Positions 49,079 through 59,800 of a DNA stretch of 64,000 nt are shown here, one piece after another. Position 1 is the first letter of the stretch, and each line of letters opens with the position of its first letter. The notes under the pieces are model-generated. The model did not search any database, was not told the origin of the DNA, and saw only the letters and a list, made by a program, of their open reading frames with translations. Source of the stretch: Crotalaria pallida (taxonomy: Eukaryota > Streptophyta > Magnoliopsida > Fabales > Fabaceae); contig CM075652.1 of the NCBI GenBank assembly GCA_037953625.1, positions 39,488,501 to 39,552,500 on the forward strand, in the 5' to 3' direction. The position numbers and the translations under genes were made by a program.

Positions 49079-49765
49079 CTACTGCATAACTACAGAGAAT
49101 CCACCAGGATCCCAAATCCTATAGCACAACTTCCATGTTATGCAGCAATAACAAGTTATCCCTGGATCCCATGGAAATATGCATGGATGATGTTGGAGCA
49201 AATGTTTAAAAATAGTTTCAAACCCTCCCGGGTCAAATGGTGCATTTTTCACTCCAAGCATCATCACATGGTGCTTGTCTTTTCCATCATGCATGGAGTC
49301 TATGAAAGTGTAACCTCCATGGCTTAGCAAGGTTGCCTTTTCAGGCTCTAAAAAGGAGAACAATGGCTTATCATCATCATGAGCATCAGGGAAGTCATAA
49401 AAATTTAAGGGGTAAATTGAAGGAAAAAATTTTGAGGGTTCCACATATTCATGCAATCCAATACATTTAGCAATAGCAAAAAATTTATCATGCAAAGTGG
49501 ACCCTAATTCAACCCCTAGACGCATCCCATTATTCAATTTATCTTGTTTCACTTCCTCAATCTCATCATGCACAATTTCTTCTTTTTCTATGGGTTTAGA
49601 AAGGGAAGCATTTTGGTCTTCCATAATAGAAGATTTTTGTACCACCTCCTCTAAAAGACCATCAAAAACTTTAATCTCATCAAAAACATTTTGTGCAAAA
49701 CAGGATGAAATAGGTGACGACAAAATAAATATGATAAATTCTATGTCATCATGAGAATAAGCCAT
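49079..49765 (-). CDS. ORF of unknown function in the non-autonomous element
   Basis: Minus strand ATG at 49765-49763, 228 codons, stop at 49079. The frame extends 11 codons further upstream, but ATG 49765 (MAYSHDDIEF) follows about 85 nt after the PBS, as expected for a first ORF. The N-terminal half is acidic with Glu/Lys-rich segments (about residues 45-75, possible coiled coil). The middle has FFPSIYPLNFYDFPDAHDDD and SFLEPEKATLLSHGGYTFID; the end has VKNAPFDPGGFETIFKHLLQ. I recognise no retroviral domain, signal peptide or membrane span. The last 25 residues are Trp/Cys-rich and may be read-through of decayed sequence. Confidence 0.5.
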   Translation of the reverse strand: MAYSHDDIEFIIFILSSPISSCFAQNVFDEIKVFDGLLEEVVQKSSIMEDQNASLSKPIEKEEIVHDEIEEVKQDKLNNGMRLGVELGSTLHDKFFAIAKCIGLHEYVEPSKFFPSIYPLNFYDFPDAHDDDKPLFSFLEPEKATLLSHGGYTFIDSMHDGKDKHHVMMLGVKNAPFDPGGFETIFKHLLQHHPCIFPWDPGITCYCCITWKLCYRIWDPGGFSVVMQ

Positions 49766-49850
49766 GTTACATAATAATAAAAAAAAATATATACCCAAGT
49801 TACACTAAGTAAAATTAAATTAGTACCAAAATTAATTAAAACAAAATCAT

Positions 49851-49868
49851 TCCCCGGCAACGGCGCCA
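49851..49868 (-). promoter_or_regulatory. Primer-binding site of the nested non-autonomous element
   Basis: Minus strand TGGCGCCGTTGCCGGGGA, separated by a few bases from the LTR edge at 49875. It matches the Athila-type tRNA primer site (recalled as tRNA-Asp). Confidence 0.85.
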
Positions 49869-52074
49869 AAAACTTGTTGAGATTCTGGCAAGTGTACCAG
49901 ATCGTACAAGTAATATAGACAATGAAGTCCGAGTATCGTACCCAAGGGAGTGACCGTTTAATTAATTTCACCTAATTAATATTACTTAGTGAACGAGACG
50001 AAGGATTTATGAATTTGTAAACAAAAACAGAAATTAAAATAAATGACTCTTTGACAAGGGGAAAGGCGGGATGTAGTTTCGATGCAGGTTCCTAAATATT
50101 CTATAACAAATTAATTTATTTTCCTTGAATTCCGAATTGGTTTTGCAAAATTAGATAACACCTAATGTCTTAGCATGTTTCTATATTTTAGAGATTAATC
50201 TCCCAATGATGTTTCAAGGGAGCCTTAAAACCTAACCCTTTCATTAAGTTCAGTCAAAACCTCTTTTTGCCCAATTCATAGAAAACATGTTTGTGCCTAT
50301 GCAATTGAGTTGTTTGATTAATGACTAAATCCTAAATTCATATGTCTATTCATAAAGGATTTTCAAAAGTCATGAAACAGCTTCTTTCATGAGAAACAAA
50401 TAAGAACAATCAAACACAAAATTCAATAACGGAAAATAAGATTAATTTATTACTAGAAATATTGAAAAGGTTCCATTCATCTACTCTACATCCCAAAGAT
50501 GGAATTAGTTCATACTTACAAGAGAAAACACAATAAACATGATAAAAATAATTACCATGAATCCTTGAGCTAACTCCGTGTTCTTCACAAAAACCTCCAA
50601 TCCTTGTTCCTTCTCCAAGTCTCAAATCATATTCTACTATTATTCTATGGAGTTGTATGAGTGTCTCTCTTCCAATCCTTTTATTATATAGATAAAAACT
50701 AACCTAATTTTCAATCTAATGTGATAAGATTTTTATTTGAATAAAACTAATCCTAAATCTGAATATAATATGATAAGATCCTATTAGAATAAGCTAATCT
50801 TTAAAAATCTTATTTAGAAATAGAATTCATCATTAAAATCCTTCTAGAAACCCGTATTTGTGTCTGATAGCAACTTCGGCACTGATTTTGACCCCAACGA
50901 TGGACGAAATTGAGCAAGGCTATTTCTGGAAAAGTTGTAGATCTTTTCCTTAGCTTTAAAATGATATATAGATCGCCTCATTTGGATAAGCGTAGCTCAA
51001 GTTATGATCAAAACAGCGAACATTGTCACTTTCTCGCATTTTGCGCGCCCAGGCGAGAATAAGGCTCGCGTGGGCGAGTTTTTGCCTGAGAAAATTGATC
51101 TCTTAAACCCATTCTTTTTAAACGTTCAACCCCACTCGCCTGGGCGAGTGATAGACTCGCCTGGGCGAGTCTGTGACTTTTTCCCAGCTTTTTGCCGCTT
51201 TGCTCCGAACTCCTGATTCCAAGGCTTGCTTTTTCCTTCTTTTCCATAAATTATCAAATTAAGCCTCCAAAACCTGAAATTCACAACAAATCGATACAAA
51301 ATCCTCAAGGATCTCGTTCTTCATATTAGTCATCAAAATTTAAATCTTTATCCTAAAATACTTGAGAAACAAGCTAAAATTATTAAGAAAGAGGGTTAAA
51401 TATCATCCAAAAACATCATATATTGAGCTCAAATCACCTCCTCTTTGGATAAAACTCATTAACTGCCCCCTATATTCAGCAGTTTTAACAGGGGGAAAGA
51501 AATGGTTAAGGAAGTGTTCAGCTAATTTGTCCCATTTATCGAAATAGTTGTGAGGGAATGATCTTAGCCAACGAGCAGCATCATCTCTTAAAGAGAATTC
51601 AAACAATCTTAGGCGAACGGCATCGACTGAGACTCCATTCATCTTCACAGTATCACAATATTTGATAAAGTTATCAATGTGGAGCTTTGGATCTTCTAGT
51701 GGTGATCCTCCAAACTGGTTTTGTTGGATCGTGTTCACTAGACTCATTTTAAGTTCAAAATATTTGCTTCCACATTTGGTTTTGCTATGCTTGAATGAAG
51801 ACCTTCAAGGGTAGGAGCACCATAATCTTTCAATGGCTTATCTTCTTCGGCCATCTCTTTGATTATAGTTTCTTGTATTTGATTTTGAAATTGTTGTTGT
51901 CTTAGTCTCCTTCTCCTCCTTAGAAGAGTTCTTTCGATTTCGGGATCTCCTTGAACAAGTGGTTCAAGTCGATCACGGGGCATACAAGGTGAAGGCCTAC
52001 AAAAGACAAAAAGAAAAGAAAATTGTAGTTTGATCTAACCGTCTATAATAATAGTTAATATCAATTAAGCAAAA

Positions 52075-52092
52075 TCCCCGGCAACAGCGCCA
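52075..52092 (-). promoter_or_regulatory. Athila primer-binding site
   Basis: Minus strand TGGCGCTGTTGCCGGGGA, 6 nt from the LTR edge at 52099; one base differs from the nested element's site. Confidence 0.88.
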
Positions 52093-52098
52093 AAAACT

Positions 52099-53728
52099 TG
52101 AAGGCCTCTAGAAAGTGCACTAGAATGGTCAAGTTATAGTATAAAAAGTATCGAATCCACAGGGATTTTGTAATTGAGTACCAACAAATTATAGATGTGA
52201 TTATCCAAACCGGTCAAGGAATCCAATTGTATATAGGAAAGTTGAATTCAAAAGAAATTGTAAATGCAGTTGATGATTTATGGATGAAAGTTCTAAGGAT
52301 TTGGTTTTGGCCAAATAAATGTAAATAAATGATTATTGATTCGTTCCTCTTGTTATGTCATATTCATTTAGAAGGAGAACATCCAAAGTTAGATATTAGC
52401 TTCTTTCAAAGTCGGATACCGTATTTAATATGCATAACTTCTACGTTCGTGATAGTTATTACATATTAAACCCATTAAGTCCATGATTGTCCATTGAATC
52501 CTCTTCAAGGATTAGTACTATTCTCATGTTTTTAATCCTTGAGTTCAATTATATAGGTCGGAGGTCAAAGTTCTCTTTTCAGTTTTTCCTTTAACTTCAT
52601 TGTTCTTATAACATTGTTATCAATAATTATATGCATTAAGCACAATATAATTGAATCATAAATGAATAAAGCTTAAATATAAATGAATAGGAAGGCATAG
52701 CCATTCACTAAATAATAAAAGAAGAGGGAGGCAAAGCCATCCTTCATCAAAACAAAAATGGAGAAGCATAGCCATCCACCAAAGAGTTGATTTTAGCTTT
52801 TATGGTCCAAGGAGGCATAGCCATCACATCCTTTATTAATCATTCATTTAATATTTAGCCATAACAAGAGTATAAAAAAATTAAAATAACATTATTTACA
52901 TTTTATTCGGTTGATTACCGCATCCTTAGAATAAGAGGGTTTACTCGGCCATAATCTTAGTACAAATTATAAACATTGTTCGAAGAAAGATTAATACGAA
53001 AGAGTTTAAAGAGAAATTACATGTGTGAAAACCTCCAAGTTTAATATCTTGACTCCAATCATGAGCCTAAAAGCTACCAATCTTGAAAGCTTTCACTCCC
53101 AAGAATCTCACTCAAGAACAACTCACAAAAAACTCTAAAGAAATAATTCTCAATCTAAGAATGATGCTTAGAATTTGAGAAGAAAATATGGTGAGAAATG
53201 TATTTTCTAAGAGCATAGAATCCTCTAGGATATGGTGTAATGCTCTGCCTCTAATTTTTTTTCTCTTACGGAGGAAGGATGGGATCTCCTTTTATAGCCA
53301 AGGAATAGCAGTTGTGGCATGCCTAAATTCAAGGGGACCAGCAATGCAAAGCAAGAATCAAGGAATGGTGGCACCTTGCATGCACATATTCAAAAGGGAC
53401 GTTGCAAATATAGATGAAGAATTAGTTGGCACACGCAAGTATTGTAATAACAATACAGGGCTTTTTCACTTTTCTTCACTTTTAATTGATTTTTCTTCTT
53501 TCCATTTGTCCATTCTTCTATTTCTTCATTGTACCTACATTATAAACAAGAAATTAACTATTAATTTAAAATTTATATTTTTTTTAATTTTTTTTTTAAT
53601 TTTTTATTTCTATTTAAACATTTGCTTAAAGGAATCAAAATTAGATAGAAACGTATTAAAATCAAGTAATAATTCAAGTAATTAGGGGTCTAAACCAATC
53701 AAATAAAGTGCTATATGAGCACTTATCA
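52099..53728 (-). mobile_element. 5' LTR of Athila element
   Basis: Minus strand TGATAAGTGC (53728) to GGCCTTCA (52099), collinear with 39472-41103 with only scattered differences by eye. A T/A-rich tract of variable length at 53575-53605 is the clearest indel. Confidence 0.92.
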
Positions 53729-53951
53729 ACTACGGTTAAGATGGGTCTGCGACCCTGAACATTGCTCGTTGGTCGGCTAAAATGGAATAGATCGGCCCGA
53801 GGTCCGATCAACTAAACATGGACTCTCTTATTCTTCGCTAATGCTTCCTAACTCTGCCATGCTTTTCCCTTAGTACAATCCCAACTTATTCCTAACTATT
53901 TTCAATCAGAATTATTCTAATTAAACTTGACATTAAATTCAGGATGTTACA

Positions 53952-54496
53952 GTATCAAAAGTGAAGAAGTGATAAGGGTATTACGTGCGATAATATAGGG
54001 GAAGGTATAAACCACAACAACTATTCCAAAACATATTTTTCATGTTTTAAAAAGTTGGATAAACCTGATATGAAAATGTGTTAAAAATAAAAATTAGGCC
54101 CATTTAGCTGAACATGTTTTTTTTCAAAAATATGATTTTAAAATAAAAAACTAACAACTTGCAATCACCTCGAACGAGGCCTTATTTGTCCCAAAATTCA
54201 TGTCTGAGAAGTGCTAGGTATTGTCAAGGGTCTTGATAATTGTCTTTAGGACATTTATTAAGGTTAGACAAAGAAAAAAAATAAAAAGTCTTCATTTTTT
54301 TCTCTGAAACATATAAAAAAAAAACAAATGCTTTAGCTTTAAGACACTTGTTATAGTTACTACATATGATTCCTTAACAAATGTTCTTCAAACACTCATT
54401 AGCATTTTCCCTATAGCTAGTCCTAAGAAAGTATGCTTGGGTAAGAGAAAGGGGTTAATTTTTCCATAAGCCAAACACTTTTACACAATTAAACTA
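53952..54496. other. Intergenic sequence at the right edge of the retroelement nest
   Basis: First sequence outside the Tekay(-) LTR. AT-rich, no ORF, no LTR ends. GTATC at 53952-53956 would be the target duplication of Tekay(-), but the partner is off-window. I see nothing else supportable. Confidence 0.6.
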
Positions 54497-54891
54497 GACT
54501 TAAATACCAAATTGGTTCTTATATATATATTGACCTCTTTGAAATTAATCCCTACATTTTATTTTTTATTTTTATTTTTTGGTTTTGGTCCCTACTTTTT
54601 TGTTCCATTTTGATTTTGGTCCCAACCATCAACTATGGTTTAGGATAATGCAAATGTAAATTTGATTTTGGTTCCTATATTTTTACTGTCTAGAGGTTTT
54701 GGTTACTATTTTTCCATTTCGTTTTGGTTTTGGTCCATGTCCAATTAGACCACTTCATAAGCTTTTATCCAAAGTCGATGTTGAGAACTAAAACCAAAAC
54801 AAAACAGAAAAGCTGGGATAAAAAAAAAATAAAATATAGGAACTATTTTCAAATATATCAATATTTCAATGAAGAATTTGATATTTAAGCC
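54497..54891. mobile_element. MULE-like non-autonomous element 1
   Basis: Flanked by a 9-bp repeat with one mismatch (ATTAAACTA at 54488-54496, GTTAAACTA at 54892-54900). Ends GACTTAAATACCAAATT and, reversed, GGCTTAAATATCAAATT continue as imperfect inverted repeats of about 70 bp (ttggttcttatat / ggaactatttt). No ORF. 395 bp. A 9-bp duplication with long inverted repeats fits the Mutator superfamily. Confidence 0.65.
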
Positions 54892-54900
54892 GTTAAACTA

Positions 54901-55746
54901 GCTATAATCTTTTAGAATAACCATAAGAATGTTAAATGATCTATAGTAAGTCAAGAATGTGTTAACACCAGTTCAATACTAATTTTTTTTCCAATTGATT
55001 CCAAGGAAACATGTATACCTAGACAATAAAAAGCACTTGAGAAATAAAGAGTATACTACGTCACTTAAAAGCATATGAGAGAGGAGAAATTAGTAGGTGG
55101 TCCGAGATTTCATGATCCAGGACAATCTATAAGTTGTAGTTTAATTTATTCGTTACAACTATAATAATAAGGATCTTGAAATTACATGACTTTCACACGT
55201 TATAGAGACAGAAGGAGGAATACGATTACCAACCTCTATCCATTGCTAGAGTTGTTAGAGTTACAAGGAAGAAAGTTCTCCAAATGTCCTTTGACCAAAA
55301 GCCACGAAACCCGGTTTCTATTCCTTTGCCTCCTCTACTATTCTTTTCTATGCTATTTGTTTAGTTTAGCCGTTCTGTGATGGGAAGAGAAAAGAATACC
55401 TTATGGCCAGCAACAGGACCTGTTTCCTATAAATAGGTAAAAACCCTAACTATTATCCATTGGTTTCCATCAAGCTAACGGACCTTCAGAAACAATCCCT
55501 TCTTATCTAAATATAATTTAGCCCATTAATATTTAATCATTTATTTACTAAACACACATCAATACATGTCACATGCACATCACATTAGACATAATAAGAT
55601 ATTAAAATCTTACACAATCACCACTATTTATTATTTTTAAATTTTTTTAACATGATGAACGGTTGAAATGAGTCCGGACCACCATGGTCCAGGACTAATT
55701 GATAATTTTTCGTGAGAGATAGAGTTACACGGTTTCACATACTGTG
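54901..55746. other. Intergenic sequence without recognisable features
   Basis: AT-rich. A 64-codon open frame at 55186-55380 has no recognisable domain and is probably chance. I see no RNA gene or repeat. Confidence 0.5.
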
Positions 55747-55755
55747 TCAAAATAA

Positions 55756-56276
55756 GACTTAATTATGTCACAGGTCCCTGAAGTTTGGGGTACTTTTGTC
55801 AGATACTCCTATACTTTTTTTTTTCAATGTTTGACTCCCCGAAGTTACTTCTGGGTTTGTCATATACCCCTACTACCGATTCTGACCAATTTTGCTGACA
55901 TGTAACATCGGAATCATAAACAGACGCAAGAGGTTAAGCACCTGGTGCCCTGTGGGCGAAGATCTTTTGTTTTTTTAATTTAAAAAACTAAAAAACTTAA
56001 TATTTTTATATTTTTAGTTAAATAAAAAATGAAAAAAAAGAATTGAATAGAGAAGTCGTCTTCGACCGTGTGTCATCACACGGCACCACATGACCAACCT
56101 CCTGCGTCTGACTAAAATTCTGATGTTACATGTCATCAAAATTGCCCAGAATCGATAGTAGGGGTGTATGACAAACCCAAAAGTAACTTCGGGGAGTCAG
56201 ACATTGAAAAAAAAAAAGTATAAGGGTATCTGACAAAAATATCCCAGACCTCAGGGACATGTGACATAATTAAGCC
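55756..56276. mobile_element. MULE-like non-autonomous element 2 (fold-back)
   Basis: Perfect 9-bp duplication TCAAAATAA at 55747-55755 and 56277-56285. Inverted repeats of about 165 bp: left GACTTAATTATGTCACAGG, right reversed GGCTTAATTATGTCACATG, continuing through gtccctgaagtttgggg, ccgaagttacttctgggtttgtc and acatgtaacatc. 521 bp, with no room for a transposase. The ends match those of element 1 (GRCTTAAWTA). Confidence 0.85.
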
Positions 56277-56285
56277 TCAAAATAA

Positions 56286-56823
56286 CGAAACTCAAGTTAG
56301 CACTGGTTTTTGGCGAGAGGTGTAAAAACTTGAGGATACATATCGTTTTCGTAGCGACATTTGCCTCAAGCTAACTTGGGTTTCTTGCCCTAAAAGTCAA
56401 GAACCAACGCCTGGAACCTTTAACTCAACACCTCACCACTAAAATTTTATTTTAAATGGATGTGAATGGAAAGGCTACTAGCATCTTTGATAATTTGTTC
56501 TTCAAAGTTAACCGAAGTGGATAATTTTAATGCTCTACACTTTACTGTTAATACAAGTAATTTCCAAAAACAAGAAACCAAAGCTTATGGATGCCTACAT
56601 TACTACAATATACAAAATTGAAGTGTTTTAACTAATTATCAATGTACCTATATGAAGAGAAGCAGTTTAAAAGAAGATATACATAACCACTCAGAGGCTT
56701 CATTGAGTTCATTCTACACCAACAGTAACAGAGTTAATATGAAGCAATGACTGCCCAAATCCATTTCTAACAATGATATTAATCCTACATTACTAGGACC
56801 ATGTTACAATATTTCCTTAAAAA
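56286..56823 (-). terminator. 3' flank and putative 3' UTR of the KUP gene
   Basis: AT-rich sequence downstream of the stop codon at 56824 (minus strand). An AATAAA on the minus strand at 56451-56446 is a candidate poly(A) signal about 370 nt after the stop; others are possible. The transcript end cannot be set without RNA data. Confidence 0.35.
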
Positions 56824-59800
56824 CTATACATAATATATCATTCCCACTTCAATGAGACATATGTGAGGAACATTAAAGGTCTCAGCTGCACCCCTACAAT
56901 TCTTTCTCAGAAATGCATACCCATTATCAATTACAAGCTTTTCTAGAAATGAAGAAGATCTCCTCGCCACCACGTATGAGTTTTCTATTATATATGCGAC
57001 CCCGGCTTCCTTTGCTTCCATCAAATCCGAAAGTTCTTCTCTAACTTCAGGATCCATTGCAGGGTCGTTGTTAGGCAACTGAAATCTCACTGAACGCCTC
57101 CTAAGCTGTGGATTTTCATCTTCATGAACGGAAAACACACTTTGTATGTCTTCAGATTGGAGGCTAGTACAAGAATTATCCACAAAAAAATCCTCAACTT
57201 CAGACACTACAAAGCTTGAACTTGCTTGAGATCCCCTAGGGCGAAAAGCGTTCATCTCGACATCGAAAGAAGTCTCGGTCTCAGGCTCAGCATATCTGAC
57301 TTGTTCCGTTGCTTCCATCAAGATGAACTTCGCTATACACTGAATAAGCTGATTTTCAAAATCTCCATTATTCCTTTGAATATCCTTATAACCATATCTA
57401 ACAGTGCACCTATACATGCGATATTCCCTAGAGCAAACCCTCTCGATAAGGAAACGTTCTTCTGATGATACACATGGAACAGGAACTGATTTTATACACA
57501 CGAAAACTAAAACCTTATGAAATGCTGGGAAGTTTGTAACAAAGTGTGAAAATATTGCAGGTACTCCTGTTGCCAGTTCTGAGTAGACAAAACCGATCCC
57601 TGGGACACGGACAACACCAAGACAAGGGCCTAGTCCTAGCAACCATTTCAATGAAGCTTTGTTGTTCCTATCGAAGTTGTGTTTCTTTTTAGTGCCAAAG
57701 TGCCACACATACATGACAACCATGAAGATGCATGATAGGACAAGCGGAACCCATCCTCCCTGAGGCACTTTAATGATCACTGCTGATAGGTACACACCTT
57801 CAATTGTCCAAAAGAATAAAAGAAACATAACGCCCAACACGATACTTTTTCTCCAGACAAAGATTATGACAAGTGTCATCAAAAATGTAGTCACAAACAT
57901 AACAATTGTACAAGCCAGTCCTGATAAACAAAGATTCGGAAAAAAAAAAAGACTCCAATCAGATAAATAAAACAGGTGCAAGTTTGGATGATACATGTTA
58001 TTGAAAGTTAGAAACTATTTGACAAGAAAAACATTACCGTAAGCATTTCCAATTAATGTGGTATCTTTAAACCCAAGGGTAATAGCTATAGTAAGGACCA
58101 TAAGGGTCCAGTTTATTTCTGGGATGTAAATTTGCCCATGTATGTGTTTTGAGGTATGTACTACTTTGACATGTGGAAAGCAACCGAGCGCATGACACTG
58201 CTTGATGATGGAAAATGTGGCAGTTATAACTGCTTGACTCCCAACAATTGCTGCAAGGGTGGAAATGACAAAGACAGGCCAAAATACAGGTTCTGCAGAA
58301 CAAGCAGAGAAATAAAGGCTCACAACAATATGCATTGGGGAAATATGCTATGCACAACATTGGGACAACATTTGATTCATGTGAATGCGGGTAAATATCA
58401 AGATATTGCATGTTCCGAGGTTAAGTAAAGAAATGCATGTAAATGTGACTTATTGTTCCAAATGTTATTACAACTGTTTGCATTATTAATAGTATAAGTC
58501 GGCCTCGGATGAACTAACCTGGAATTGAATCAAAAAAACTGTTTTCAATTGACTCCAGATTTTTAGACAAGAAAGCAGCTTGGCCCATGTACTGAACTAC
58601 CAGGCAAGGGTATATAACAAATGAAAACGCAAGCTGCATAAGGAAGAACAATGCTAAGCAATTAAATTTCTTACAAGCTTAGAATCCTAAAAGTGTGATA
58701 ATACTACTTACTAGTGCATCAGGAGGTGGAGACTTCCAAATCATCTTGGATTTGAAAAAGATAAAAGGATTATAGATGACACAGATCTCCAACCTTTCAA
58801 GCAATTAAAGTTGGCATTCATGGTTTTAAATTGCAATTCTTGTCATGGTTGCAGATATGTTGCATTTAGAACAATTGCAGACAATTGCAAGAAAATATGG
58901 CCACGATTATGGTTTTGATGTGGTTTTAGAGACTACGAAAATTTAATACTGCAGCCGCACTTGCGATAAGTTTGAAGGGTGGAAACAGGCCAGGCTTTGG
59001 CCTTAAGTAGGCTCGGCCTATATAAAATATTGTTACCTGGGCCTGGCCTATTAGCCTATTTAACTCTATTTTTTGAGCCTGGGCCTGGCCTATTAGAAAG
59101 TCTGGCCTAGTCTATAAGCCCGCAATCTCTAAAATTTTTAAATAAGCCAATAGGCCTAATATTAAATAGGTCAGCCTGTCTAACAAGCCTATAAATTTCT
59201 AAAACTTTGGCCTATTTAACAATAGTACTAGAAACAAAATAAAAACCAATGTTTTAAAACCTGAACCAAACTAGGTACCAATCCATTTAAAGGTAAAAAC
59301 CCGTTCAACTAATGAACCGGCAATGAATCGGCAATGTGCCTAGACAAAACAGGTCCTGCTTTTCATTTAATAGCTTAAAGAACATGCTACTGCTTCATTT
59401 AATAGCTTAAAGAACATGCTACTGCTTTATGAAAAAACGATGTGGGACTTATTTGCATTCCCAAGTTCAAATACACATTGAGTAACTAACGCAAGGCAAG
59501 GCAAGCTTCAACATATTAAGTCCCACATCAACCAACGCAAGCTTAAAGTCAAAGCTTCAACCAACGCTTCAACTAACGCAAGGCATAGATGCATTATATT
59601 AACATATTAAGTCCCACATCAGAGAAGTGGCCTGTTGGATGACTTGCATAGTTGCATTATATTAGGTCTCCTACCTTCATATAACCAAACATTCCTTCTG
59701 AACCACAGAGCATGCACCATGCTAAACGATATGGGACTTGTTTGCAATCCCATTTAATAGCTGTGAATGTTACAAAAAATTTATTTTATTTTTTAAAATA

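Larger units (their letters stand above)
47643..51436 (-). mobile_element. Non-autonomous LTR element nested in Athila gag
   Basis: 3794 bp, TSD CCTCC at 47638-47642 and 51437-51441. 5' LTR is 49875-51436 (1562 bp; minus TGATTTGAGCTC...ATCTCAACA). The 3' LTR is only 47643-48291, identical in type to the U5 half of the 5' LTR; U3 and the LTR/internal junction have been deleted. PBS at 49851-49868 is the Athila type. One ORF (49079-49765), no gag-pol. U3 has ctcgcctgggcgag palindromes at 51040-51175. It belongs to the same group as the solo LTRs at 17449 and 32717. Confidence 0.88.
46501..51983 (-). pseudogene. Athila gag, split by the nested element
   Basis: Minus strand ATG at 51983. N-terminal Arg/Gln-rich segment, then a frame break near 51745, then the capsid block (QQNQFGGSPLEDPKLHIDNF, ARWLRSFPHNYFDKWDKLAE) to 51442. 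It continues at 47637 with SIFEAWERFKEPMIKCPHHG, LIQTFYNGLSPDAQMSLD, a zinc knuckle CEICGTNGHAAKDC (near 47180-47230), a frame change near 47180, a Pro/Asn-rich linker, a coiled-coil-like segment (SIGQLSSKVDNLATHNKMLE) and ITLRSGKAYEEP. The host frame resumes once the CCTCC duplication is removed. Confidence 0.92.
39472..53728 (-). mobile_element. Athila-type Ty3 retrotransposon with a nested element in gag
   Basis: 14257 bp; LTRs 39472-41103 and 52099-53728 (1632 and 1630 bp, almost identical by eye), PBS 52075-52092, PPT and hairpin 41104-41141. Flanks ACTAT/ACTAC. Minus-strand order gag, protease, RT, RNase H, integrase. The primer site TGGCGC(T)GTTGCCGGGGA and the RT sequence fit the Athila/Tat branch. 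Without the 3.8-kb nested element it is about 10.46 kb. Lesions are few, so it was recently active or complemented in trans. Confidence 0.92.
19890..53951 (-). mobile_element. Tekay(-): outermost Ty3/chromovirus retrotransposon, heavily interrupted
   Basis: Runs from its 5' LTR start at 53951 (minus strand TGTAACATCCTG) through its PBS (34624-34635) and gag-pol to a break at 19889, where the older plus-strand element cut it. The 3' LTR lies off-window. Interruptions: 21510-30662, 32717-34000, 36611-39154 and 39472-53728. Each rejoins in sequence, most with a target duplication. The C-terminal pol, PBS and LTR architecture place it in the Tekay/Del lineage. The base after 53951 begins sequence with no LTR character. 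Confidence 0.85.
34641..53951 (-). mobile_element. 5' LTR of Tekay(-), split in three pieces
   Basis: Pieces 34641-36610, 39155-39471 and 53729-53951 total about 2.5 kb, similar to the 2.4-kb Tekay(+) LTR. The outer piece ends in plus-strand caggatgttaca (53951), the inner begins tgtaacaccc (34641). Predicted intron GT at 35947-35946, AG at 34962-34961; hairpin at 34898-34918 (ACTCTCCCT...AGGGAGAAT on the minus strand). Sequence rejoins across the solo LTR (AGAGT/AGCGT flanks) and the Athila element (ACTAT/ACTAC flanks). Confidence 0.8.

Noticed and set aside
53188..53685. 165-codon frame in the Athila 5' LTR, with partial copy at 40689-41060
   Set aside because: Antisense to the element, ends in Ile/Phe/Leu low-complexity translation of the T-rich tract, and is not kept intact in the other LTR.
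57226..58428. Plus-strand open frames across the KUP gene (57226-57465, 57773-57970, 58156-58428)
   Set aside because: Antisense shadows of well-supported KUP exons, without domains.
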